The notes under the pieces: model-generated | Seen by the model: only the letters and a program-made list of their open reading frames with translations | Told to the model about the DNA's origin: nothing | Databases searched by the model: none | Made by a program: the position numbers and the translations under genes | Assembly: GCA_031286695.1 (NCBI GenBank) | Contig: JAITTY010000006.1 | Location: 1,054,001-1,118,000, forward strand | Length of the DNA: 64,000 nucleotides | Direction of reading: 5' to 3' | DNA from: Sphingobacterium sp. | GTDB lineage: Bacteria; Bacteroidota; Bacteroidia; Sphingobacteriales; Sphingobacteriaceae | Shown here: positions 42,733 to 51,524 of the stretch, piece after piece | How the letters are laid out: each line of letters starts with the position of its first letter | How positions within the stretch are numbered: position 1 is the stretch's first letter

Positions 42733-45700
42733 ATGTCAGGAAAACAGATTTTTCAGACGTCAAGTAAAAAGCGCTGGTACGCTTTTTCATGGATGAGCAG
42801 CGCATTAGTGATTGGTTTGATCATTGGTGTCATATGTGTGGTGTATACATTGGGAAAGATTCAGATTCCTCCTTTTCCGACAATTAATACCAATACACCA
42901 TTGACTGAAAAGTCCACTGCCAAATTAAAGAAGTCCAAACAATTCAAGGAGTTTACAGTTGTAAAATCCGAACTGGAAAGGATTAAGCGTGATCGAGAGC
43001 TAAAGCATTTAAAACATATTGGTACCAAAAATAGAATCAATATGGGATTTTATGTTAGTTCTTGGTCCAATGAAGTGCGTGACCAGTCTTTATCTGATTT
43101 ACGTCGCAATATCGGTCATTTGGATATGGTTGCTATGGAGTCCTTTTTTACTGTGCCCAATCAGGATACAGTAGTGGATAAAGCCGATACTGCTGCGCTT
43201 AAAGTGATTCATCAATATAAACGCAAAGCAATCGCGCAGATTTCCAATTTCAGTGGTAACGATTTTGACGGGCAGACTGTAAAAGCCATCTTGCTTAATC
43301 CGGATAAACAACAACGTTTTATAGACGACATTCTTCTCAAAGTAAAGCGAAATGGTTTTGCTGGAATAAATATTGACTTTGAGAATTTACAGTTGGATGA
43401 CCACAAGCCACTGAACGATTTTATGGCACATATCTATACTATATTTCATACAGAAGGCCTGCTCGTTACACAGGATATTTCACCTGAAAATGATGATTAT
43501 GATCCTATTGCGCTACAAAAGTACAACGATTACATTATTTTGATGGCTTATGATCAGCATTCCATTGAAAGTAATGCCGGTGCCATTTCACACCAGGCTT
43601 GGGTCGAAAAGAATCTCGATGAGCTTTGCAATAAGATCGATGCAGATAAGGTGATTTTGGCCCTGGCATGTTATGGATATGACTGGCCAAAAGGCAGTGT
43701 CGGCAAGACCTTGACTTATGATAACGCCGTAATTTTAGCTCATAATTACAACGCCAAAATTACTTTTGATCCCGAATCTGCAAATCTCAACTTTAGCTAT
43801 AAAGATGGGGCAGGGATGTCTCATGATGTTTATTTTACTGACGCAGCAACTTATTTTAATCTTATCCGCAAAGCAGATGACTGGGGGTTAGCGGGTATTG
43901 CACTCTGGCGCTTAGGAAGTGAGGACGCCCGTTTATGGTCATTTATTTCAAGATCATTGGATCGGGAAGACTTGAAAAAAGAGCCCTTTGACTTCGGAAA
44001 AATAAGCCAGATCAATGTCGGTGGTATACAATATATTGGTGACGGCGAAATTTTGGACCTGGTAAATAGTCCAGCTCCAGGAGAAGTTAAATTTGCTTTT
44101 GATCCATCAACAGCGATGATACAGGGACAGGAATATGTGAAGACACCGAGTAATTATGTCATTAAGCGTTTTGGAGAAAGAGACAATACAGTGGTTCTCA
44201 CCTTTGATGACGGTCCTGACCCTACCTATACGCCGCAGGTATTGGACATCTTAAAAAAAGAACATGTGCCGGGAGCTTTTTTCCTTGTTGGTGTCATGGC
44301 TGAAAAAAATATGGACCTGGTCCGCAGAGAATATCAAGAAGGACACGAACTCGGTAATCATACTTTTTTTCACCCCGATATGTCTACCATAGGGCCCAAC
44401 CGTGTTAAGTTTGAGTTGAATGCGACCCGAAAGATTATTGAGTGTATAACCGGCCATAGTACGATCCTTTTCCGGGCGCCTTTTAACGCAGATGCTGAAC
44501 CCCAGACTGTGGCCGAAATTCTGCCCGTCGCTCAGAGCCGAAAGGAAAATTACATTAATATAGGTGAATATATTGATCCCAACGACTGGTTGCCGGGCCG
44601 TACTGCAGATGAAATTTACAATGAAGTCATTAAACAGCGCGATAATGGGAATATTATCCTATTACATGATGCCGGTGGAAATCGGGAGGCTACAATAGAA
44701 GCGCTCCCCCGTATTATTCACTACTTTAAATCCCATGGTTATAAATTTGCAACAATTGGTGATTTAATGGGCAAGAAGCGGGATGAGCTAATGCCGCCCG
44801 TACAAAATGCTTCCGACTCGGGATTTAGTGGATCTTCCAATCGCTTGTTCTTAGGTACCTTGTTTTACGGTAATATTTTCCTTAATCTAGTTTTTTCCGT
44901 TGCGATTGTATTGGCAATTTTTAGAACCGCAATGATTGCTTATTTGGCGATCAGACAAAAACAAAGGAGTAAAAAAGAGCAATCTCAATTGGTTTTGGAC
45001 CCTCGGGAGAAGGTCAGTGTGATCATTCCTGCCTATAATGAGGAAATAACAGTTTTGGCAACGATAAAAAGCCTATTGAATTTGGACTACCCTAATTATG
45101 AATTGATTTTTGTAGATGACGGGTCCAAAGATAAGACTTTTGAGATGGTCAGTAAGGTTTATGGTGACCACCCCAAAGTGAGGCTTTTTACAAAACCTAA
45201 TGGCGGAAAAGCATCTGCGCTCAATTATGGTATTCAACAATCCGATGCACAGTTTGTGCTCTGTATTGATGCCGATACACAGCTCAAGGCTGATGCGCTA
45301 AAACAATTGATGAAATATTTCAATAAATCGTCGGTCGCGGCTGTTGCTGGGAGCGTTAAAGTGGGCAATGTGCATAATATACTGACGCACTGGCAATCGA
45401 TCGAGTATGTAACTTCACAGAATATGGATCGGAGAGCTTTTGATCTGCTCAATATGATATCGGTAGTCCCGGGGGCCATTGGTGCTTTTCGTCGATCCGT
45501 TATTTTGGAGGTTGGCGGATTTACAACGGATACATTGGCCGAAGATTGTGATTTGACTATGCGTATATTAAAAGCTGGTTATACCGTACGGAATTCATCC
45601 GAAGCAATCGCGTATACGGAAGCACCAGATACGGTCAAAATGCTTTTCAAGCAACGTTTCCGTTGGAGCTTTGGTGTCTTGCAGAGTTTTTGGAAAAATA

Positions 45701-46155
45701 AGAAGACCTTATTGAATCCTAAATATGGCTATTTTGGTATGGTGGGGATGCCTAATATCCTGATCTTTCAGATCATACTCCCTTTATTTGCGCCATTGGC
45801 TGATATATTTATGCTGTTTTCGCTGGTGAGTGGTCTTTTCTCCCTAAGTGAAGTGAATGGGATTAGCTGGACGGGAATAGCAGGATTGTTTTCGCTGCAT
45901 AATGGTTTTGGTCAGGTGATGTTCTATTACTTTCTTTTTGTGTTTGTGGATATCTTCTTCGCTGGTATTGCCTTCAAGATGGAGGGAGAAAAGCTTAAAA
46001 ATTTAATTTATCTGTTTCCACAGCGCTTTTTCTGGCGTCAGCTGATGTATTTCGTTTTATTTAAGTCGGTGAGAAAGGCTATTAAAGGTGAATTAAATAC
46101 CTGGGGAACCTTGAAACGTACTGGTGGGGTGAAGGAGGTAACGACAAGTGATTAA
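42733..46155 (+). CDS. Trifunctional GH18 / polysaccharide deacetylase / GT2 membrane protein
   Basis: Encodes 1140 residues. A membrane helix (about 20-41) leads to a GH18 chitinase-like domain (about 100-420; GINIDFENL near residue 211 carries the catalytic Glu), a NodB-type polysaccharide deacetylase (about 480-680; LTFDDGPD, GNHTFFHPD, LFRAPFNAD, ILLHDAGG), a membrane helix (about 705-735), and a GT2 domain (about 755-1000; VSVIIPAYNEE, VDDGSKDKTF, DADTQ, EDCDLT, QRFRW), then about three C-terminal membrane helices. The arrangement places synthase and deacetylase/hydrolase in one chain, analogous to PgaC plus PgaB of poly-N-acetylglucosamine synthesis. The product is likely a beta-linked hexosamine polymer, by inference. 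Confidence 0.88.
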   Translation: MSGKQIFQTSSKKRWYAFSWMSSALVIGLIIGVICVVYTLGKIQIPPFPTINTNTPLTEKSTAKLKKSKQFKEFTVVKSELERIKRDRELKHLKHIGTKNRINMGFYVSSWSNEVRDQSLSDLRRNIGHLDMVAMESFFTVPNQDTVVDKADTAALKVIHQYKRKAIAQISNFSGNDFDGQTVKAILLNPDKQQRFIDDILLKVKRNGFAGINIDFENLQLDDHKPLNDFMAHIYTIFHTEGLLVTQDISPENDDYDPIALQKYNDYIILMAYDQHSIESNAGAISHQAWVEKNLDELCNKIDADKVILALACYGYDWPKGSVGKTLTYDNAVILAHNYNAKITFDPESANLNFSYKDGAGMSHDVYFTDAATYFNLIRKADDWGLAGIALWRLGSEDARLWSFISRSLDREDLKKEPFDFGKISQINVGGIQYIGDGEILDLVNSPAPGEVKFAFDPSTAMIQGQEYVKTPSNYVIKRFGERDNTVVLTFDDGPDPTYTPQVLDILKKEHVPGAFFLVGVMAEKNMDLVRREYQEGHELGNHTFFHPDMSTIGPNRVKFELNATRKIIECITGHSTILFRAPFNADAEPQTVAEILPVAQSRKENYINIGEYIDPNDWLPGRTADEIYNEVIKQRDNGNIILLHDAGGNREATIEALPRIIHYFKSHGYKFATIGDLMGKKRDELMPPVQNASDSGFSGSSNRLFLGTLFYGNIFLNLVFSVAIVLAIFRTAMIAYLAIRQKQRSKKEQSQLVLDPREKVSVIIPAYNEEITVLATIKSLLNLDYPNYELIFVDDGSKDKTFEMVSKVYGDHPKVRLFTKPNGGKASALNYGIQQSDAQFVLCIDADTQLKADALKQLMKYFNKSSVAAVAGSVKVGNVHNILTHWQSIEYVTSQNMDRRAFDLLNMISVVPGAIGAFRRSVILEVGGFTTDTLAEDCDLTMRILKAGYTVRNSSEAIAYTEAPDTVKMLFKQRFRWSFGVLQSFWKNKKTLLNPKYGYFGMVGMPNILIFQIILPLFAPLADIFMLFSLVSGLFSLSEVNGISWTGIAGLFSLHNGFGQVMFYYFLFVFVDIFFAGIAFKMEGEKLKNLIYLFPQRFFWRQLMYFVLFKSVRKAIKGELNTWGTLKRTGGVKEVTTSD

Positions 46156-46366
46156 AACCTTCATGACTTCGCAGGTACCAACAGCAATGAAAGCAAACTG
46201 AAGGTTCTTTCTGGCCAATAAGATCAGACATTTTCAGAAAAAAAAGCATGTACTTACATAAGAGAGGAGATAGGATACTCCGCGAGGATCGCTATCGCGT
46301 GCCAAAAAGTTTCCGTAGATTTTTATTTGACCTCGGGAATGGTTACTTTCAATAAAAATAGCAGCA

Positions 46367-47890
46367 ATGAAGGTACTTTCCGCACAGCAGATGAATCAGA
46401 TCGATCAAGAAACCCTTAAGGATCAAAAAATCAGCAGCCTGGATCTTATGGAACGGGCAGCAACAGCTGTTTTTGAAGAACTTAGAAAACGTTATCCAAA
46501 ATTGGAGGAGGAATCCTTTTACATTTTTTGTGGTAAAGGAAACAATGGCGGTGACGGGCTGGTACTTGCCCGGCTTCTGGATCAGCAGCAGGCACATGTA
46601 AGTGTTTATTTGGTCGAAGCAGATGAATACGCCGTGGACAATCTCGCCAATCAGAAACGATTGGCGTCACATATTATCCGGAAGATTACCTGCGAAGATC
46701 ACCTGGATATCCCTTCGGCAGCCATTGTGGTGGATTGCCTGTTCGGGTATGGGCTGAAGCGTGTACTGGCAGCGGAATGGGAAGGCATTATTTCCTCTAT
46801 AAATGGATCTGGTACAAGCATTTATTCCGTCGATATGCCTTCGGGTCTCCTTGCTGATGAAAAGACTCCTCAGGGAGTTCCCATTGTTCAGGCAGACATG
46901 GTCTATACTTTTCAGTCACCCAAATTGGCCTTGATGTTGCCTGAAAACCAGTTTTATGCGCAAGCATTTAAGGTGCTGGAGATCGGTCTTAGTCAACGTG
47001 CAATGGCGGAAACCGAAACGAATATTTTTTATGTCGATCAGTCTCTTGTTAGATCTTTCTATCGAAAAAGAAGAAAGTTTGATCACAAGGGAACTTTTGG
47101 TCATACCTTGATTATTGGGGGAAGTATAGGTAAAATGGGCGCCGTGCAGCTTGCACTTAAAGCAGCTCTTCGTGCCGGATGTGGTTTAGCGTCTGCGTAT
47201 GTACCTGCCCATGGCAATACTATTTTGCAGACCGCTGTTCCTGAAGCGATGGTAATTACAGATCCCGAACAAGACGTTATTAGTCAATTCCCCTGTATTA
47301 AAAGCTACCAGTCTATCGGTATCGGCATCGGTATGGGAACCGATCAATATACAATTGATGCGTTAAAGGTATTTATAACCACTGTTAATGATACTCCTTT
47401 GGTATTAGATGCCGATGCCTTGAATATTCTTGCTCATGAACCCGATCTTTGGGCATTTGTTCCGGCCCACAGCATATTGACGCCACATCCTAAAGAACTC
47501 AGCCGTATCGTAGGCAGCTGGGGGAATGATTTCGAAAAGATTGAAAAGGTAAAAGTCTTTGCGCGTGAACATCAGTTTTACGTGCTGATAAAGGGAGCTA
47601 ACAGTGCGATGGTTATGCCGGACGGACAGCTGTATTTCAACAGTACGGGCAATGTAGGGATGGCAACAGGGGGGAGCGGCGATATTCTAACGGGGATTGT
47701 CAGCTCCTTGCTTGGACAGGGCTATTCTTCTAAAGAGGCTTTAATTATGGGGGTATATATCCATGGGCGCGCGGCAGATATTGCAGTGAAGACGATCGGC
47801 ACCTATTCTTTATTACCTTCCGATACCATCAATTATCTTGCCGACGCATTGATAGCATTAGAACAGGATTATGATGGAATGGTACATTGA
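46367..47890 (+). CDS. nnrD: NAD(P)HX epimerase / ADP-dependent NAD(P)HX dehydratase
   Basis: Encodes 507 residues with both halves fused. The N-terminal epimerase domain (YjeF_N, about 1-215) shows FCGKGNNGGDGLVLARLL, VVDCLFGYGL and VDMPSGL; the C-terminal dehydratase (about 225-500) has GTFGHTLIIGGSIGKMGAVQLALKAALRAGCGL, VLDADALNIL, LTPHPKELSRI and NVGMATGGSGDILTGIV. The pair repairs hydrated NADH and NADPH. The start of the next gene lies inside its last codons. Confidence 0.95.
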   Translation: MKVLSAQQMNQIDQETLKDQKISSLDLMERAATAVFEELRKRYPKLEEESFYIFCGKGNNGGDGLVLARLLDQQQAHVSVYLVEADEYAVDNLANQKRLASHIIRKITCEDHLDIPSAAIVVDCLFGYGLKRVLAAEWEGIISSINGSGTSIYSVDMPSGLLADEKTPQGVPIVQADMVYTFQSPKLALMLPENQFYAQAFKVLEIGLSQRAMAETETNIFYVDQSLVRSFYRKRRKFDHKGTFGHTLIIGGSIGKMGAVQLALKAALRAGCGLASAYVPAHGNTILQTAVPEAMVITDPEQDVISQFPCIKSYQSIGIGIGMGTDQYTIDALKVFITTVNDTPLVLDADALNILAHEPDLWAFVPAHSILTPHPKELSRIVGSWGNDFEKIEKVKVFAREHQFYVLIKGANSAMVMPDGQLYFNSTGNVGMATGGSGDILTGIVSSLLGQGYSSKEALIMGVYIHGRAADIAVKTIGTYSLLPSDTINYLADALIALEQDYDGMVH

Positions 47891-48287
47891 GCAGGTCTTT
47901 GCAGCGCGGACCTGGAAGCTTCGAAAAGAGATTTTCGCTCCGGAAGGTAAATTGGGGGATGTGATGTTGGAGGGCGATTTTGAAGCGACGCATTTTGCGG
48001 CCTACGATGGAAACGAAGTGGTAGGCGTGCTGAGCCTGATTTGTTCAACCGATAGCTATACAATCCATTTCTTTGCTGTAGCTCCACCTGCCAGGTTGAG
48101 GGGGGGAGGGACTGCATTATTGCACTATGCGCGGCTATTTGTCGGTGCATTTAAAGGCAAATATCTCCTGGTGGATGCGCCTCACGAACAGCAGTACTTT
48201 TGGGAAAAGAATGGTTTTGTCTCTGGAAAACAAAATGGAGCCATGCGCAGCTATTCTTTGTCTTTAGCCAATGATTCTGTAAGTTAA
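47871..48287 (+). CDS. GNAT N-acetyltransferase
   Basis: Encodes 138 residues. Contains EVVGVLSLICSTDSYTIHFFAVAPPARLRGGGTALLHYARLF, the GNAT beta4-acetyl-CoA loop-alpha3 unit, and YFWEKNGFVSGKQ. Acceptor unknown. Its ATG (47871; a second one at 47874) overlaps the end of the NAD(P)HX repair gene by 20 bases, so the two are translationally coupled. Confidence 0.8.
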   Translation: MMEWYIEQVFAARTWKLRKEIFAPEGKLGDVMLEGDFEATHFAAYDGNEVVGVLSLICSTDSYTIHFFAVAPPARLRGGGTALLHYARLFVGAFKGKYLLVDAPHEQQYFWEKNGFVSGKQNGAMRSYSLSLANDSVS

Positions 48288-48357
48288 CTGTAAGTGGAAA
48301 GATAGATCGTTTTCCTATAAATGTGCCCCATGTTATCCCTCGTGATCTATATTATTC

Positions 48358-48948
48358 CTACAGATTCTCAGTGTAGTTGATCCGATCCGCTTCGGTGATG
48401 TTACGTATCACCCGGCAAGGATTGCCTGCAGCCACGACGTCTGCTGGTATATCTTTTGTGACGACCGATCCAGAACCAATGACCGAATTTTTTCCGATTC
48501 GCACGCCGGGATTGACGACAACATGTCCACCGATCCATACATTATCTTCGATAACGATCGGCAGTGCAAACTCCCAACCCTGATTTCTTGCTTCAAAATG
48601 GAGCGGGTGACCGGCTGTGAAGAGGCTTACATTGGGCCCAAATAATACATTGTCACCTATGGTAACCGGCGCGCCGTCTAAAATCGTACAATTATAATTG
48701 CTGTAAAAGTTCTCACCAATAGCAATATTATAACCGTAATCGCAACGAAAAGGGGGTTCGAGAAAGAATCGAGTTCCCGTCGCTTTAAACAGTTTTTGAA
48801 TAATCTGTTTTCTGAATTTCAGTTGTTTAGGCTCCGAATCGTTAAATCGCTTCAGTTCTTCTTTTGCGTATTGTCTTTCCTTAAATAATTGCCCCTCCGA
48901 ATCGATATAGGGAAGTCCGGCAATCATTTTTTCCTTTGCTGATTTCAT
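48358..48948 (-). CDS. Sugar O-acetyltransferase (Maa/LacA type)
   Basis: Encodes 196 residues with the left-handed beta-helix of hexapeptide acetyltransferases. The N-terminal maltose-acetyltransferase-like helix (SAKEKMIAGLPYIDSEGQLFKERQYAKEELKRFN) precedes repeats such as YNCTILDGAPVTIGDNVLFGPNVSLFTAGHPLHFE, where the conserved His is catalytic, and WIGGHVVVNPGVRIGKNSVIGSGSVVTKDIPADVVAAGNPCRVIR. It transfers acetyl from acetyl-CoA to a sugar hydroxyl. Single minus-strand gene, convergent with the GNAT gene. Confidence 0.92.
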   Translation of the reverse strand: MKSAKEKMIAGLPYIDSEGQLFKERQYAKEELKRFNDSEPKQLKFRKQIIQKLFKATGTRFFLEPPFRCDYGYNIAIGENFYSNYNCTILDGAPVTIGDNVLFGPNVSLFTAGHPLHFEARNQGWEFALPIVIEDNVWIGGHVVVNPGVRIGKNSVIGSGSVVTKDIPADVVAAGNPCRVIRNITEADRINYTENL

Positions 48949-49310
48949 TCAATGCCCATTTTTCTGTAACAAACTTAGATAAATTGATTTTTAAAAGCAA
49001 TAGCAATTTACGCGTTGTGAATCTAGGATATTGAGCGCTCTTTTTTCGCATAATCAAGCTTCTGTTTTCTACTAAGCATAACCAATGGATGCCCTGTTTT
49101 TCATCAAATTATCCTGTTTCCCATCAAATGGACAGCGTTTCTGCGCCAAGTTTTATGGCACCGTACTGATCTGCACCAGATAGCATTAAATCTTCCTTTA
49201 ATTTAATTCATACAGTTGTGACAAACAATTTTCGTTCGAAACGCATTTAGATAGTGGAGCACACATATGCTATTGCCTTTGTCCAGGCTACATTCAAAAT
49301 TATTATTTCA
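48949..49310. other. Spacer ahead of the GT4 gene
   Basis: 362 bases, divergent. No coding frame with conserved character, no RNA gene and no clear promoter element seen; it contains a few A/T-rich blocks. Confidence 0.5.
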
Positions 49311-51524
49311 ATGAAGATTGCTTATATAAGTACCTATTCACCCAAGGAATGTGGGATTGCCACTTTTACATCAGATTTGTTGCATGCTGTAGCGCTGCAT
49401 AATCAGGAACTGACTCAACATGTTTTTGCGGTCGCGGATCGGGATTATGTTTATCCCAGTGAGGTCGTATTTAGAATAGATCAACATCATCAATTGTCCT
49501 ATATTGAGGCAGCAAATTATATTAATGAAAACGGGTACGATTGCGTCATACTCGAACACGAATATGGTATTTTTGGCGGTAATAGCGGGATATATATCTT
49601 ATCATTGATTAATGCTCTGCATATTCCCCTGCTGGTCAATTTTCACACCATTCTTGAAAAACCGAATGTTGATGAAAAGGCTATTCTTATTGAAATTGTA
49701 AAACGCGCCTCCATTGTAATTGTCATGAGCAATTATGCCATTACATTACTCAAATCGATATATCGGGTCAATACCGCTAAAGTAAGGCTGATACATCACG
49801 GTGTGCCGGAGTTTAATTTAGATCATGAGCTTGCCAAGCTTAAAAAAGGACTTTCCGGGAAAAAAGTCTTATTGACCTTCGGTTTTTTGGGACGAAACAA
49901 GGGGATTGAAATGGTGATTGAATCCCTACCTGAAGTCGTCAAAGATGAACCGGATCTGTTGTACCTCGTTGTTGGTAAAACGCATCCCAATGTATTAGCA
50001 CATTCCGGCGAGGAATATCGGGAATACCTGGGCAGTCTTGTGGAAACCTATCAGTTGCAGGAACATGTGCAATTTGTTAATTCCTTTGTTAGTCAAGCCG
50101 ATCTTGTGGAGTATCTAAGTGCTTGCGATGTTTATGTTACACCTTATATTAATGAGGCGCAAATTACAAGTGGAACATTGTCTTACGCCATCGGTGCCGG
50201 AGCTGCGGTGGTGTCCACTCCTTATTGGCACGCCAAAGAATTGCTCGCTGATGGAAGAGGAGTGCTCGTCGAATTTAAAAATTCAGCCAAGATGGCCGAG
50301 GTGCTCAAAAATCTGTTTTCAAATTTAGACTATCGCACAACACTAAGAGACAATGCCCGTATATTTGGTAAAGAGATAACCTGGAAAAATATAGGCCTCC
50401 GGTACACACGAATTTTAGATAAAATTATTCCTACCTACGATAGCCTCAAAGAAAATGTCGGATTTAGTAAAGAGGAAATGCCCAAATTCAGTTGGAAGCA
50501 TATCGACAGACTGACCAATCAGGTCGGTATCTTACAGCATGCAACTTATTCGCTACCGAACTACAAAGAGGGCTATTGTCTGGACGATAATGCAAGAGCG
50601 CTTTTAGTTACTTTATTGGCGCAGCATGATTTTGCCGACAAAAGGCTTGATCGTCGCATCTCGACCTACTTGAGTTATATCTATTATCATCAGCGCGAAG
50701 ATGGGCTTTTTCACAATTTTATGAATTTCCAACATAGTTTCCTCGATGAGGTCGGTTCGGAGGACTCCTTTGGACGGACCATGTGGGCATTGGGAGTCCT
50801 TCTTCGGGAGACAAAATTGACAAGTTATTATCAATTGGGACATGAACTGTTTTTTAGGGCTGTTCCAAATTTTGGCCAGTTGCGTTCCAACCGGGCGATA
50901 GCTTATACTGTACTGGGAATTGCGGAGTATTTGCATCATCAATCCAATGACGAGGTGATGATCGAATTGATGCGGACACTTATCGGTAAGCTTGTACAGG
51001 AATACGAGGCTAGTTCAGATGAACATTGGCAATGGTTTGAGCCGGTATTGGCTTATGACAATGCGATTTTACCTTATGCATTATTGACGGCTTATCCCTT
51101 TTTAAATGATGAAACAATAAAACAGTTGGGACTATCGACTTTAAAGTTTCTCGAAAGTATTACCGTACAGAATGGTGCGCTTTCATTGGTCGGAAACCAG
51201 GAATGGGCCAAACAAGGTAAGCATATTAGTAAATTTGGCCAGCAGCCACTCGACGTCACCGCAATGGTATTTATGTATCGTGAAGCTTTTCGATTGACCA
51301 ATAAAAAGGTCTATTTTACCCGTATGATTGCTTCCTTCCGCTGGTTTTTGGGCGAGAATGACCTTCGGCTCGGTTTATATGATGAGGAAACCAAAGGTTG
51401 CTGTGATGGCCTCGAATCCTATGGTATCAATAGAAATCAAGGGGCAGAGAGTACGCTCTGTTTCTATTTGGCTTATATCGTAGTTTATCGCACTTTTATT
51501 GATAACGATCAGGATTCAAGATAG
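49311..51524 (+). CDS. GT4 glycosyltransferase with C-terminal alpha-toroid domain
   Basis: Encodes 737 residues from ATG 49311 (MKIAYISTYSPKECGIATFT); a GTG at 49254 would add an unconserved leader. The GT-B fold (about 1-375) has an N-terminal GIATFT loop, VHIRLIHHGVPE-like region (LIHHGVPEF), GFLGRNKGIEMVIESLPEV and SGTLSYAIGAGAAVVSTPY, which fit retaining GT4 enzymes. Residues about 395-735 form a helical domain resembling an (alpha/alpha)6 barrel, with NYKEGYCLDDNARALLV, EVGSEDSFGRTMWALG and WEWFEPVLAYDNAILPYALL-like repeats. The convergent neighbour is a GH130 gene, so a mannose-containing product or substrate is likely. Confidence 0.8.
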   Translation: MKIAYISTYSPKECGIATFTSDLLHAVALHNQELTQHVFAVADRDYVYPSEVVFRIDQHHQLSYIEAANYINENGYDCVILEHEYGIFGGNSGIYILSLINALHIPLLVNFHTILEKPNVDEKAILIEIVKRASIVIVMSNYAITLLKSIYRVNTAKVRLIHHGVPEFNLDHELAKLKKGLSGKKVLLTFGFLGRNKGIEMVIESLPEVVKDEPDLLYLVVGKTHPNVLAHSGEEYREYLGSLVETYQLQEHVQFVNSFVSQADLVEYLSACDVYVTPYINEAQITSGTLSYAIGAGAAVVSTPYWHAKELLADGRGVLVEFKNSAKMAEVLKNLFSNLDYRTTLRDNARIFGKEITWKNIGLRYTRILDKIIPTYDSLKENVGFSKEEMPKFSWKHIDRLTNQVGILQHATYSLPNYKEGYCLDDNARALLVTLLAQHDFADKRLDRRISTYLSYIYYHQREDGLFHNFMNFQHSFLDEVGSEDSFGRTMWALGVLLRETKLTSYYQLGHELFFRAVPNFGQLRSNRAIAYTVLGIAEYLHHQSNDEVMIELMRTLIGKLVQEYEASSDEHWQWFEPVLAYDNAILPYALLTAYPFLNDETIKQLGLSTLKFLESITVQNGALSLVGNQEWAKQGKHISKFGQQPLDVTAMVFMYREAFRLTNKKVYFTRMIASFRWFLGENDLRLGLYDEETKGCCDGLESYGINRNQGAESTLCFYLAYIVVYRTFIDNDQDSR

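Noticed and set aside
35357..46300. Shared ATCGCTATCG-type word near 35365 and 46290 as an interspersed repeat
   Set aside because: Only about 10 bases in common, flanks differ; two copies do not establish a repeat family.
49254..49310. GTG upstream of the GT4 gene as start
   Set aside because: Adds 19 residues of no conserved character before MKIAYISTYSP, the usual N-terminal strand of a GT-B enzyme.
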